This document shows positions 42,884 through 52,769 of a stretch of DNA of 64,000 nucleotides, in pieces. Source of the DNA: Maricaulis salignorans (GTDB lineage Bacteria; Pseudomonadota; Alphaproteobacteria; Caulobacterales; Maricaulaceae); assembly GCF_900103475.1 (NCBI RefSeq), contig NZ_FNHG01000001.1, positions 347,352 through 411,351 of the forward strand. Direction: 5' to 3'. Below the pieces are notes generated by a model. The model did no database searches. It was not told where the DNA came from and worked only from the letters and a program-made list of their open reading frames with translations. The position numbers were made by a program, and so were the translations under genes. The stretch's first letter is position 1. Each line of letters begins with the position of its first letter.

Positions 42884-45544
42884 ATGATGAAGCATTTGTT
42901 CGGGGCCTTGGTCGGTCTGGTTATGGCGTCGGTACCGGCGCTGGCGCAATCTTCGCCGCTGGCCGGCCAATACGATGCGCAGATTCCGACCGCGCAATCG
43001 GTATTGGGTCATCAATTTGGTGCTGAAATCACCCCGCCCGATCAGGCGATTGCCTATCTTCGGGCCCTGGAGGCTGCCGCCCCTGACCGCGTCCGGGTCG
43101 TTGATTACGCGACCAGCTGGGAAGGGCGCCCGCTCGCCTACGCCATTATTGCCAATCCGGACTCCATGGCGCGGCTTGATGACATCCAGGCCGACCTGCA
43201 GCAACTGGCCGATCCGCGCGGGCTGAGCGCCGGTGAGCGCGACAGCCTGGTCGCCTCGACGCCGGCTGTGGTCTGGCTCTCCTATGGCGTGCATGGCGAT
43301 GAGATTTCCTCGACCGATGCCGGCCTGCGAACCGCCTACCACCTGCTCGCCTCGCGCAATGACGCCGGTGTCGACCAGATCCTGGATCAGACCATTGTCA
43401 TCATTGACCCGGTGCAAAACCCCGATGGCCGGGCGCGCTTCGTGCACAGCTTTACCGCGGCGCGTGGCCTGCAAATGGATGAAAACCGCTTTACGGCCGA
43501 GCACGACCAGCCCTGGCCGGGCGGCCGCACCAACCACTATCTGTTCGACATGAATCGCGACTGGTTTGCGATGACGCAACCGGAGACGCGTGGCCGCGTC
43601 GCGGCGATGCTCGACTGGCGTCCCGTGGTCGTTGTCGATGCGCATGAAATGGGCGGAGACAGCAGCTATTTCTTCGCGCCCTCGGCCGAACCCTTCAATC
43701 CGCATGTGGTCCAGAGCCAGCGCGATGCCCAGGATTTGATCGGGCGCAATCATGGCCGCTGGTTCGACCAATTCGGCTATGACTATTTCACGCGTGAAGT
43801 CTTCGACGCTTTCTATCCGGGCTATGGCGATATGTGGCCAACCCTGCAGGGTGCCGTGGCGATGACCTATGAACAGGCCTCGGCCCGCGGTCTGGTCTGG
43901 CGCCGGCGCGATGGTTCGCTTCTGACCTATGGCGAAGCCGTCGAGCATCATTATGTCGCCAGTCTGTCGACCGCCGAAGTGGTGGCCGCCAATCGTGAGC
44001 GCTTTGTTCGCGACTATCTCAATTTCCGCGCCTCCGCGGCCGACGATCAGAACGGACCGCAAGCGGTTCTGCTCGACCTGTCCTCCAATCGGTGGGGCGC
44101 CGAACGGCTGGCCCGCTTGCTGGTGGCCCAGGGCATAGAAGTCAGCCGTGTTGATGGCTCGCTATCCGCCTGCGGCAGCCGTTTTGAGGACGGCGCCTTC
44201 GAGGTCCGCTTCAACCAGCCCGCAGGCCGGCTGGCGCGCACACTCCTCGAGGACACCACCGAATTGCCGGGCGATTTCATGCAGGAGCAGGAGAGCCGCC
44301 GCACGCGCGGCCTGCACGCCGAGCTCTATGACGTCACGGCCTGGTCCTTGCCGCTGATGCACAACGTCAATTCGGTGGTCTGCCGCCGCGATCCCGGCCT
44401 GAATGGCGAGCCGGTTGCTGCCGATGACCCGATTGCCTCGACCGGTTCCAGTGCCGGTGGGGCCTGGGGCTATGCGATTGCCTGGGAGGATGCCGGTCAG
44501 GCTCGCCTCGTGGCAGCCCTCGCCGCGGCGGGCGTGTCGGTTCGTTCCAGCGATGTGGCTTTCAGGATTGGTGAGCGCACCTTCCCGCGCGGCAGTGTCG
44601 TCGTGCCGCGCCATGGCGCGCCGGCCAATCTCGACAGCCTGATCACCCGCCTCGGCGGTGAGATCGGTGCACGCTTTGTCGGCCTCGCCTCGAGCTGGGT
44701 CGATGAGGGTCCCAATCCGGGGTCCGAACACTTTGTCCCTGTGACGGCGCCGCGCATTGCGATGCTCTGGGATGATGGCACCGATTCCAATTCCGCCGGC
44801 GCCACACGCTATGTACTCGAGCAGCGCTATGGCATGCCTGTCAGCATTATCCGGGCCGGGACGCTGGGGCGGGCCGATCTGTCAGCTTTTGATGTCCTGA
44901 TCCTGCCCGAGCAGGGCCGTAGCGGCTATTCATCGGTGCTCGGCGCAAGCGGTTCGGCGCAATTGACCCGCTTCGTCCGTGCCGGCGGTGTGCTGGTGGG
45001 CCTGGGTGATGCGACACGCTGGCTGGCTGACCCCGAAGTGGGCCTGATCCCGACCCGCCGTGAGCGCGCCGCGGAAACGCCACGCGCCGGTGCGCAGGAC
45101 AATGCTGTCGTCGATGCGGTCTTGCTCACCTCGGTCGATGAACTCGATGTCGTGCAGGCCGAACAGGGCGCGATGCCGGATTATTCGCCTGGCGCGCTGC
45201 TGCGTGTCGAAGCCAATCCGGACGCCTGGATGTCGGCGGGCTATTCACGTGGCGCCGCCGCGCTGGTGACAGGGTCTGACATCTATGCACCGGTCAGCCG
45301 CGACGCGGCTGATACGGCGATGCGTTTCGCCGGGCCCGACACGCTCGTGGCTGGCGGGTATATGTGGGCGGAATCGGCCTCACAGATCGCTTTCAAGCCA
45401 TTCGTGATTTCCAACTCGATGGGGTCAGGCCAGGTGATCGCCTTCACCCAGGCGCCGACAACGCGCGCCTATCTGGAAGGGCTTGATCTCTTGTTGCTCA
45501 ACGCCGTTCTGCTCGGGCCGGCCCATAGTCGCGGCATGCGCTGA
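42884..45544 (+). CDS. M14-family zinc carboxypeptidase, exported, large
   Basis: Protein of 886 aa with a signal peptide ending LAQS (about residue 22). Peptidase M14 domain about 45-400: H137 and E140 in YGVHGDEISS, with H254 in VDAHEMGGDSS as the third zinc ligand. The rest (about 410-886) has a beta-rich part and a Rossmann-like region (RIAMLWDDG, VLILPEQG) like class I glutamine amidotransferase folds, typical of large M14 peptidases of marine bacteria. It probably digests peptides in the periplasm or outside. Starts ATG ATG at 42884/42887 after GGGGA. Confidence 0.88.
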   Translation: MMKHLFGALVGLVMASVPALAQSSPLAGQYDAQIPTAQSVLGHQFGAEITPPDQAIAYLRALEAAAPDRVRVVDYATSWEGRPLAYAIIANPDSMARLDDIQADLQQLADPRGLSAGERDSLVASTPAVVWLSYGVHGDEISSTDAGLRTAYHLLASRNDAGVDQILDQTIVIIDPVQNPDGRARFVHSFTAARGLQMDENRFTAEHDQPWPGGRTNHYLFDMNRDWFAMTQPETRGRVAAMLDWRPVVVVDAHEMGGDSSYFFAPSAEPFNPHVVQSQRDAQDLIGRNHGRWFDQFGYDYFTREVFDAFYPGYGDMWPTLQGAVAMTYEQASARGLVWRRRDGSLLTYGEAVEHHYVASLSTAEVVAANRERFVRDYLNFRASAADDQNGPQAVLLDLSSNRWGAERLARLLVAQGIEVSRVDGSLSACGSRFEDGAFEVRFNQPAGRLARTLLEDTTELPGDFMQEQESRRTRGLHAELYDVTAWSLPLMHNVNSVVCRRDPGLNGEPVAADDPIASTGSSAGGAWGYAIAWEDAGQARLVAALAAAGVSVRSSDVAFRIGERTFPRGSVVVPRHGAPANLDSLITRLGGEIGARFVGLASSWVDEGPNPGSEHFVPVTAPRIAMLWDDGTDSNSAGATRYVLEQRYGMPVSIIRAGTLGRADLSAFDVLILPEQGRSGYSSVLGASGSAQLTRFVRAGGVLVGLGDATRWLADPEVGLIPTRRERAAETPRAGAQDNAVVDAVLLTSVDELDVVQAEQGAMPDYSPGALLRVEANPDAWMSAGYSRGAAALVTGSDIYAPVSRDAADTAMRFAGPDTLVAGGYMWAESASQIAFKPFVISNSMGSGQVIAFTQAPTTRAYLEGLDLLLLNAVLLGPAHSRGMR

Positions 45545-45563
45545 CGGCTTCGGGATGGGGGGC

Positions 45564-47369
45564 TTATTCGCCCTCGATCTCGACGCGTTCGGCTTCCAGT
45601 TCGAGCCAGCGGTCTTCCTTCTCCGAGCGTGAGGCCAGCGCCGCCGCGAGGTCTTTGCTCGCCTTGGTGAAGCGGGCCGTGTCTTTGAAGATCTCCGGAT
45701 CGGCCAGCTCGGTTTCCAGCTTGGCGATGGCCTTGTCGAGCACGTCGATCTCGCCGGGCAGGAGTTTCAGCGCATAGCGGTCCTTGTTCGCCATCTTGCG
45801 TTTCACGACACGGGCCGGCGCGGCGGCCTTGGCGGCGGCCTTGCGGTTCGGCGCGACATCGCCGCCAAGCGGCGTCAGTCCATAGCCGCGCTGGGACACC
45901 ATGTCGGAATAGCCACCGGCATATTCGGTCCAGTGACCATCCCCCTCGGCAATCATGACACTGGTACAGACCCGGTCGAGAAAGTCCCGGTCGTGGGAAA
46001 CGATGAACACGGTGCCGGAATACTCGTCGATCAGCGCCTGCAGCAGGTCGAGCGTCTCCAGATCGAGATCATTGGTCGGCTCGTCCAGCACCAGGAGGTT
46101 GGAGGGCAGGGCGAGCGCGCGGGCCAGCATGACGCGCGCCTTCTCGCCGCCGGACAACACTTCGATCGGGGTATTGATCTGCTCCGGCGGGAACAGGAAG
46201 TCCTTCATATAGGCAATGACATGTTTGGACTGGCCATTGACTTCGACGGTATTGCCACCGCCCTGGGTGAGGGCTTCGGACAGGGTCCATTCCGGCTTTA
46301 GCGCGACGCGCTTCTGGTCGAGACTGGCCATTTCCAGCTTGGTGCCAAGGCGGACTTCGCCGCTATCGGGCTCGAGTTTGCCGGTCAGCAAATTGAGCAG
46401 GGTGGTCTTGCCGGCACCATTGGGCCCGATCAGGCCGATGCGGGCACCGCGCGCGATCTTGGTCGAGAAATCCTTGACGATATCGCGGCCTTCATAGGCC
46501 TTGTTGAGGTCAATCGCCTCGGCCACCAGCTTGCCGGAATCCTGGGCAGCGGAGGATTGCAGATTGACCTGACCCTGCGGCCCGCGATGCTCGGTGCGCT
46601 GCTGGCGCAGGCCCTGCAGATCGGACAGGCGCTTCACATTGCGCTTGCGCCGGGCGGTGACGCCATAGCGCAGCCAGTGCTCCTCGCGCACGATCTTGCG
46701 GTCGAGCTTGTGCATTTCCAGCTGTTCGGCTTCGAGCACTTCATCCCGCCAGGCCTCGAAGGCGGAGAAGCTGCGGTCCATCAGCCGGGTGCGGCCGCGA
46801 TCAAGCCACAGCGTCTTGCGCGAGAGATTGGACAGGAAACGCCGGTCATGGCTGATCAGGACGAGGGCGGAGCGGCTGGATTTGAGCTCGGATTCCAGCC
46901 ATTCGATCGCCGGCAGGTCGAGGTGATTGGTCGGCTCGTCGAGGAGGAGAATATCCGGGCTCGGGGCGAGCGCCTGGGCCAGGGCGGCGCGGCGCGCCTC
47001 GCCGCCGGACAGGACTTTGGGGTCTTCCAGCCCGGTCAGGCCGAGATGCTCCAGCAGGTATTGGGCGCGATAGGGATCATCGCCGCCGGTCAGGCCGGAC
47101 TCGACATACTCCATCACCGTCTTGAACTTCGTCAGGTCCGGGTCCTGCTCGAGATAACGGATCGTCGAGCCGGGATGGACGAAGCGTTCGCCCTCATCGG
47201 GCTCAACTGTGCCGGCGGCGACTTTCATCAGCGTGGACTTGCCCGAGCCATTACGGCCGACCAGGCACAGGCGTTCGCCTTCGCCGACGCTGAGCTCAGC
47301 GCCGTCGAGCAGGGCGGTGACGCCGAAGGTGAGGTGGATATTCTGGAGAGTAAGAAGAGGTGGAGCCAT
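45564..47369 (-). CDS. ABC-F family ATPase (Uup-like)
   Basis: About 601 aa with two ABC domains on one chain and no membrane span: Walker A GRNGSGKS (about 38-45), signature LSGGEARR, Walker B ILLLDEPTNHLDL, then a second set with GPNGAGKTT, VLSGGEKARV and LVLDEPTNDLDL. The linker and C-terminal basic coiled coil (KLLPGEIDVLDKAIAKLE) match Uup. It acts on ribosomes or DNA intermediates. I use the start MAPPLLTLQN at 47369; an in-frame ATG at 47405 has no clear Shine-Dalgarno. It converges on the M14 gene with 19 bp between. Confidence 0.92.
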   Translation of the reverse strand: MAPPLLTLQNIHLTFGVTALLDGAELSVGEGERLCLVGRNGSGKSTLMKVAAGTVEPDEGERFVHPGSTIRYLEQDPDLTKFKTVMEYVESGLTGGDDPYRAQYLLEHLGLTGLEDPKVLSGGEARRAALAQALAPSPDILLLDEPTNHLDLPAIEWLESELKSSRSALVLISHDRRFLSNLSRKTLWLDRGRTRLMDRSFSAFEAWRDEVLEAEQLEMHKLDRKIVREEHWLRYGVTARRKRNVKRLSDLQGLRQQRTEHRGPQGQVNLQSSAAQDSGKLVAEAIDLNKAYEGRDIVKDFSTKIARGARIGLIGPNGAGKTTLLNLLTGKLEPDSGEVRLGTKLEMASLDQKRVALKPEWTLSEALTQGGGNTVEVNGQSKHVIAYMKDFLFPPEQINTPIEVLSGGEKARVMLARALALPSNLLVLDEPTNDLDLETLDLLQALIDEYSGTVFIVSHDRDFLDRVCTSVMIAEGDGHWTEYAGGYSDMVSQRGYGLTPLGGDVAPNRKAAAKAAAPARVVKRKMANKDRYALKLLPGEIDVLDKAIAKLETELADPEIFKDTARFTKASKDLAAALASRSEKEDRWLELEAERVEIEGE

Positions 47370-47466
47370 GAGGCACCGCATACAGGTCCGCGCGTGGAAG
47401 GTCACGGTCCGCGATCAGGTGGGCGAGCCGAAAAGTCAAACCCGTACAAAAAGTAATTCTGCGGTA

Positions 47467-47489
47467 AATTGTGCAATTAGTTGTATGAT
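47467..47489 (+). promoter_or_regulatory. MarR promoter with small palindrome
   Basis: AATTGTGCAATT (47467-47478) is a perfect short palindrome, and TATGAT at 47484-47489 is a good -10 box. No clear -35 is present. The implied start near 47496 fits the MarR ATG at 47534 and suggests autoregulation. Confidence 0.45.
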
Positions 47490-47533
47490 GCTAGATGTGC
47501 ATTCAAATCGACCCAGGAGTGGTGACAAGATCC

Positions 47534-48040
47534 ATGAATGAAATCCCGTTCTTCGGCCGCCCGGCGGCCTTTGCCCTGCGTGTTCGCCAGGCTTCGGCCG
47601 CGCTGTATGAGCAGATGGACCAGTGTCTGCAGGCGCACGGGCTGACCCTGCCCGCCTATGCGACCAGCCTCGTCCAGACCCTCTATCATGGCGGGCCGCA
47701 ATCCGTGTCGGCGCTGGCTGAACGCCTGGGCCTGTCCCACCAGCTCGCCTCCCAGCGGCTGCGCTGGCTGGTCAAGGAGGGCCTGGTGGTGATCGATGAT
47801 GATCCCGAAGACCGCCGCCGCCGCCTGGTCAGCCTGACGAGTGCCGGCCAGACCGAAGGTGACAAGCTTCAGGCCTTCCTGCCTCGGCTGGAGCGGGCCT
47901 ATAGCGACCTGTTCAACGAGATCGGAATGGATTTGCACACGGGCATGGTTGATGCCCGTGCGGCACTTCTGGCTCGTCCACTGCTGACCCGGATGCAGAC
48001 GGAAACAGGGATGCAGGCGCCGCAACGCAGCGCCGGATGA
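47534..48040 (+). CDS. MarR-family transcriptional regulator
   Basis: About 168 aa. Winged helix: SVSALAERLGLSHQLASQRLRWL (recognition region), with the wing EGLVVIDDDPEDRRRRLV, a MarR hallmark. An upstream in-frame ATG at 47495 coincides with the predicted transcription start, so I favour the ATG at 47534. It lies 142 bp before an ABC transporter ATPase gene, with which it may form a regulated unit. A small palindrome in its promoter could be its own operator. Confidence 0.85.
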   Translation: MNEIPFFGRPAAFALRVRQASAALYEQMDQCLQAHGLTLPAYATSLVQTLYHGGPQSVSALAERLGLSHQLASQRLRWLVKEGLVVIDDDPEDRRRRLVSLTSAGQTEGDKLQAFLPRLERAYSDLFNEIGMDLHTGMVDARAALLARPLLTRMQTETGMQAPQRSAG

Positions 48041-48182
48041 TGTAAGAAACGGGGATTCCGCCAAGGCGTGTCCCCCTCCAGCGGGCCGAGGGCCGGTGGT
48101 ATGGACTGATAAACTTCGCGGCCAATCCGGCCGGGAATGGCAATCAAGAGGGGCGGGGCCCGCAAGCGGCCGCGATCAGAAT

Positions 48183-49073
48183 ATGTTGGAAATCAAGGGA
48201 CTGTCGAAAACCTACGGCAATAAGGTTCGCGCGCTGGACGGGGTCGACCTGTCCATCCCCAAGGGCATGTTCGGCCTGCTCGGGCCCAATGGCGCCGGCA
48301 AATCGACCCTGATGCGCACGATCGCGACGCTACAGGCGCCGGATGAAGGCAGCCTGACTTTCGGCGATATCGACATTCTCAAGGATCCCCAGGCCCTGCG
48401 CGCCACTCTGGGCTATCTGCCCCAGGATTTCGGCGTCTATCCGCGCATGTCGGCGCGGGCCATGCTGGACCATCTCGCCGTCCTCAAGGGCATCTCCAAC
48501 GGCAAGCAGCGCAAGGACGTCGTCACCGGCCTGCTGGAACAGACCAATCTGGCCCAGCACGCCAACAAGGCCGTTGCCAGCTTTTCCGGCGGCATGCGCC
48601 AGCGCTTCGGCATCGCCCAGGCCCTGCTCGGCGATCCGCAATTGATCATTGTCGACGAACCGACCGCCGGTCTCGACCCGGAAGAGCGCAATCGCTTCCA
48701 CAACCTCCTCTCGGAAATCGGTGAGAATGTCGTTGTCATCCTCTCGACCCATATCGTCGAGGATGTCTCGGATCTCTGCCCGAACATGGCGATCCTCAAT
48801 GGCGGCAAGATTGTCGCCAAGGGTTCGCCCGGCGAGCTGATCGCACAGATGGAGGGCAAGGTCTGGGCACGTACGATTGCCAAGTCCGAACTGGCCGGCC
48901 TGCGCAGCCAGTACAATATCATCTCCGAGCGGCTGACCGTCGGCCAGGTCCGCATCCATGTCGTGTCTGACGCCAATCCCGGTGAGGGCTTCGAGCCGAT
49001 CCAGGCCGATCTGGAAGACGTGTATTTCTCGACCATCCGCCAGGGCCGTCCGGCCGCTGCGGCGGCCGCCTGA
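48183..49073 (+). CDS. ABC transporter ATP-binding protein
   Basis: About 296 aa. Walker A GPNGAGKS at about 34-41, signature SFSGGMRQRFGIAQAL, Walker B LIIVDEPTAGLDPEE. ABC-2 type (heme or antibiotic exporter class) with a C-terminal extension ending in Ala-rich residues. ATG 48183 gives the conserved start MLEIKGLSKTYGNK; a longer in-frame reading from 48096 adds low-quality sequence. It is followed 29 bp later by the permease-M1 fusion, its likely partner. Confidence 0.93.
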   Translation: MLEIKGLSKTYGNKVRALDGVDLSIPKGMFGLLGPNGAGKSTLMRTIATLQAPDEGSLTFGDIDILKDPQALRATLGYLPQDFGVYPRMSARAMLDHLAVLKGISNGKQRKDVVTGLLEQTNLAQHANKAVASFSGGMRQRFGIAQALLGDPQLIIVDEPTAGLDPEERNRFHNLLSEIGENVVVILSTHIVEDVSDLCPNMAILNGGKIVAKGSPGELIAQMEGKVWARTIAKSELAGLRSQYNIISERLTVGQVRIHVVSDANPGEGFEPIQADLEDVYFSTIRQGRPAAAAAA

Positions 49074-49102
49074 TCCTCGAACCTGAACGGAAGGAGCTCA
49101 CC

Positions 49103-52100
49103 ATGCTCTCCAAAATTGCCGGGTTCGAGATTCGCTATCAGCTGTTCTCGCCCACCTTCATCGCCGTTTTCGCCATTTTCTTCTTCCTGGTCTTCGGTGG
49201 CGTCACCATCGACAATATCCAGATCGGTGGCGGCGGCTCGACCAATATCAATTCACCCAATGCGCTGACCATCAATGTGATGATCTTCTCGCTATTCGGC
49301 GGCTTCATTCCGGCTGCGTTCCTGTCGTCCGGAATTTTGCGCGACCGGAGCTTCAAGACCGAAGAGCTCTTCTTCTCGCGCCCGATCCGGGAAACGGATT
49401 TCGTGCTCGGCCGCTTCACCGGCGGCTTTATCGCGACGGCGCTGTGCTTTGCCAGCGTCCCGCTGGCCTTCCTGATCGGTTCGCAAATGCCCTGGCTTGA
49501 CCAGGAATTGATCGGAGCGACCAATCTGGCCTGGTATGGCTATGTCTATGCCGTGATTGGCCTGGTGAATATGTGGGTAATGGGGACGATCCTGTTCACG
49601 GTCGCCAATTTCACCCGCTCCAACCTTCTGGTCTGGATCGCCTTCCTGGTCCTGTTCGTCCTCTATCTGACGGGCTCGATCATCGCCGGCCAGGAACCGG
49701 AATTGCGCGATACCATCGCCCTGATCGATCCATTTGGGCTCAACACCTATGGTGAGATGACGCGCTACTGGACCACGTTCGAACAGAACAGCCAGGTCGT
49801 GCCCTTTGAAGGCGTGTTCATGATCAATCGGCTGGGCTGGATGGGCTTTGGCCTGGTCCTGCTGGTGATCAATATTGCCAGCTTCCGCTTCCGCAAGGCC
49901 GCATCCTCGGCCGGACGCCGGGGCAAGCCAGCCGCTGTGGCCGTCTCGCCCTCCGCGATCTCCGAAGTGGCCCTGCCGCGCGTCACCCCGACGCTGGGTG
50001 GTGCGACGTCATGGCAGCAATTCCTGGCCCGCCTGAATTTCGAGGTGAAGGGCGTTGTCTTCAATGTCGCCTTCTGGATCATCCTCGCCATCGGCCTGAT
50101 CAATACCGTGCCGGGCTTCTTCCTCGGCGGCGGCATTTTCGGGACCGACAATTATCCCGTCACCCGTGTCATGATGGACATGATTGCGGGCGGTTATGGG
50201 ATTTTCCCGATCATCATCGTGATCTTCTATGCCGCAGAACTGATGTGGCGCGAGCGCGGTGTCGGTTTCTCGGAAATCACCGATGCCACGCCGACGCCGA
50301 GCTGGGTCTTTATCGTCTCGAAATTCCTCGCCATGTGCGTGGTGATCGTGTCCCTGGCGGTGGTGATCATTGTCTCGGCAATCATCTCGCAGCTGATCCA
50401 GGGCTATACGGTGTTCGAGTTCGGCCAGTACGCCATTCGCGGCTTCATCGAGCTGATTGTCCCACCGGTATTGCTGGCGGCACTGGCGATCTTCCTGCAG
50501 GTCGTCCTCAATAATCGCTGGCTCGGCATGGCGGCGATGATGGTCTTCTTCATCATCACCCTGGTGATGTCGCAGGTCGGGTTCGACCACCAGCTCTACA
50601 GCTATGGCTTCCCGCCGACGGGCCCGTGGTCCGACATGAACGGCTATGGCCATTTCCTCGGCATAGCGCTGTGGTACAGCTTGTATTGGAGCTTTGTCGC
50701 GGTCATCCTGCTCGTGCTGGCCTATCAGCTTTGGAGCCGGGGTGCCCTGACGCCGATCTGGTCGCGACTCGGCGGATTGTTCGGCCGGTTCACGCCGGCG
50801 ACTGCCGGCCTCACTGCGGCGGCCCTGATCGGGGCGTCTGTGACCGGAGGCTGGATCTTCTACAACACCAATGTGCTCAACGAATATGTCTCTGGCCCTG
50901 ATGTCCGGCATCAGCAGGCGGCCTATGAGCGTGAGTACGAACATCTGGTCGACCTGCCGCAGCCGACCATCACGGACGTTTCCTATGATGTCGACATCTA
51001 TCCCGATGAGCGGCGTTATGAAGCGCGGGGCAGCTATGTGCTGCAAAACCAGACCGACGGCCCACTCGATACTTTGTGGATTTCCTACGGGCCCGGCACA
51101 ACTATCCGCAGCCAGGTCTTCGAGGGCGCATCCATCGCGACCTCCGATGAGGAGTCTTACATTTACAGCTTCGCGCTGGATGTACCGATGCAGCCGGACG
51201 AGAGCCGTGCCTTCGATTTCGAAGTCGCGCGCCTCAATCCCGGATTTCGCAATTCGGGCAATGTGACGACGGTCAATTACAACGGCAGTTTCTTCAATAA
51301 CAGCGAAGCCATGCCGGGCATTGGCGTCAATCAGGGTGTCTTCCTGCAGGATCGCCAGCAACGCCGGCGTGAGGGGCTTGAGCCTTTGCCCCGGGCCTAT
51401 GATCTGGAGGATGAAAGCCGCTGGACCGAAGGGGCTTTTGGCAACTCGGCTCATTATGTGAACTTCCGCACCATCGTGTCGACCAGTCGCGACCAGACCG
51501 CTATCGCACCGGGTTATCTCGAGCGCGAATGGGTTGAGGGCGATCGTCGTTACTTCGAATATGTGATGGACCGGCCGATCCTCAATTTCTACTCATGGCT
51601 CTCGGCCGATTACGAGCTGGTCGAACGCACGCGTGACGGGATTGATCTACAGGTCTTCTATCACCAACCACATGCCTGGAATGTCGAGCGCATGCTGGAC
51701 GCGGCCGAGGATTCTCTGGGGTATTTCTCCGAGCATTTCAGCCCTTATCAATACCGTCAGTTCCGTATCCTGGAATTCCCGGCCTATCAGTCATTCGCCC
51801 AAGCCTTCCCGAATACGATTCCTTTCTCGGAAGGTATTGGCTTCATTGCTGATTTGCGCGAAATCGAGGATATCGATTACGTCTATTACGTCACCGCTCA
51901 TGAGGCAGCGCACCAGTGGTGGGCGCACCAGGTGATGTCGGCGAATGTGCAGGGCGGCACGATGCTGATCGAGAGTTTCGCCCAGTATTCGGCCCTGATG
52001 GTGATGCGCCAGGAATATGGCGCCGATGCCATGCGTCGTTTCCTCAAATATGAACTCGACCGCTATCTGGGCGCGCGCGGTTCGGAAGCGATCGAGGAAC

Positions 52101-52690
52101 AGCCGCTCTACCGAGTCGAGAACCAGCAATACATTCACTACCGCAAGGGTTCGGTGATCATGTATGCGCTGCAGGATTATCTCGGCGAGGAGACGGTCAA
52201 TCATGTCATGGCGCGTTTGATCGAGGAGCGGGCCTATTCGAGCGAGCCCTATGCGACCACGCTCGATTTCCTGCGCATATTGCGCGAGGAGGCCGGGCCG
52301 GAGCACGAGCAGATGATCCATGACTTCTTCGAGCGGATCGTGTTGTTTGATCTCAAGGTCACCGAAGCCACGGCCACCCAACGTGAGGATGGCCGCTGGG
52401 ATGTGGTGATCGATGTGGAAGCTCACAAATTCTCCGCCGACGGTGCGGGTGAGCAGACCGAGGAAGATATCGACTACATGATTGATATCGGCGTCTTCAC
52501 GCGCAATCTGGAAGGCGCCATCGAGGGCTCCGACCATGTCCTCTACATGGAGAAGCACCGCATCAATGAGACGACGATGCGCTTCGAACTGATTGTTGAT
52601 GAAGAGCCCGTTTTCGTCGGGATCGATCCCTACAACAAGCTGATCGATCGCGACTCCGACGATAATCTCAGCCGGGTGACCGTTGAGTAA
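49103..52690 (+). CDS. ABC-2 permease fused to M1 aminopeptidase
   Basis: Protein of 1195 aa. The first 590 residues form two sets of membrane helices of an ABC-2 permease (MLSKIAGFEIRYQLFSPTF start). The C-terminal 600 are a periplasmic or extracytoplasmic M1 metallopeptidase with H933-E-A-A-H937 (HEAAHQWW) and E957 as third Zn ligand. The GIGFI segment lies where M1 enzymes keep GxMxN. Both parts keep their key residues. It pairs with the ATPase upstream. Such fusions occur in several Gram-negative groups; the transported peptide or protein is unknown, and transport coupled to trimming is inferred. Confidence 0.92.
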   Translation: MLSKIAGFEIRYQLFSPTFIAVFAIFFFLVFGGVTIDNIQIGGGGSTNINSPNALTINVMIFSLFGGFIPAAFLSSGILRDRSFKTEELFFSRPIRETDFVLGRFTGGFIATALCFASVPLAFLIGSQMPWLDQELIGATNLAWYGYVYAVIGLVNMWVMGTILFTVANFTRSNLLVWIAFLVLFVLYLTGSIIAGQEPELRDTIALIDPFGLNTYGEMTRYWTTFEQNSQVVPFEGVFMINRLGWMGFGLVLLVINIASFRFRKAASSAGRRGKPAAVAVSPSAISEVALPRVTPTLGGATSWQQFLARLNFEVKGVVFNVAFWIILAIGLINTVPGFFLGGGIFGTDNYPVTRVMMDMIAGGYGIFPIIIVIFYAAELMWRERGVGFSEITDATPTPSWVFIVSKFLAMCVVIVSLAVVIIVSAIISQLIQGYTVFEFGQYAIRGFIELIVPPVLLAALAIFLQVVLNNRWLGMAAMMVFFIITLVMSQVGFDHQLYSYGFPPTGPWSDMNGYGHFLGIALWYSLYWSFVAVILLVLAYQLWSRGALTPIWSRLGGLFGRFTPATAGLTAAALIGASVTGGWIFYNTNVLNEYVSGPDVRHQQAAYEREYEHLVDLPQPTITDVSYDVDIYPDERRYEARGSYVLQNQTDGPLDTLWISYGPGTTIRSQVFEGASIATSDEESYIYSFALDVPMQPDESRAFDFEVARLNPGFRNSGNVTTVNYNGSFFNNSEAMPGIGVNQGVFLQDRQQRRREGLEPLPRAYDLEDESRWTEGAFGNSAHYVNFRTIVSTSRDQTAIAPGYLEREWVEGDRRYFEYVMDRPILNFYSWLSADYELVERTRDGIDLQVFYHQPHAWNVERMLDAAEDSLGYFSEHFSPYQYRQFRILEFPAYQSFAQAFPNTIPFSEGIGFIADLREIEDIDYVYYVTAHEAAHQWWAHQVMSANVQGGTMLIESFAQYSALMVMRQEYGADAMRRFLKYELDRYLGARGSEAIEEQPLYRVENQQYIHYRKGSVIMYALQDYLGEETVNHVMARLIEERAYSSEPYATTLDFLRILREEAGPEHEQMIHDFFERIVLFDLKVTEATATQREDGRWDVVIDVEAHKFSADGAGEQTEEDIDYMIDIGVFTRNLEGAIEGSDHVLYMEKHRINETTMRFELIVDEEPVFVGIDPYNKLIDRDSDDNLSRVTVE

Positions 52691-52702
52691 CGAGGCTTGA
52701 GC

Positions 52703-52734
52703 GTGTGCGGGAGGCCAAAGGGTTTCCCGCACAC
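52703..52734. terminator. Strong convergent terminator
   Basis: GTGTGCGGGAGGCC / GGTTTCCCGCACAC forms a 14-bp stem with two G-U pairs and an AAAG loop, 13 bp after the permease-peptidase stop and before the end of the converging small membrane protein gene. No long T-run follows on either strand. Confidence 0.65.
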
Positions 52735-52769
52735 CGGCCCCGCTTCAGCTTGATCAGCGGTCGGGCCCG

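Noticed and set aside
47495..47533. Upstream start for the MarR gene
   Set aside because: The ATG at 47495 sits on the predicted transcription start and has no Shine-Dalgarno; the ATG at 47534 fits better.
50009..51454. Minus-strand 481-codon open frame
   Set aside because: Antisense to the permease-M1 fusion; no motif, composition dominated by R, D, H and Q.
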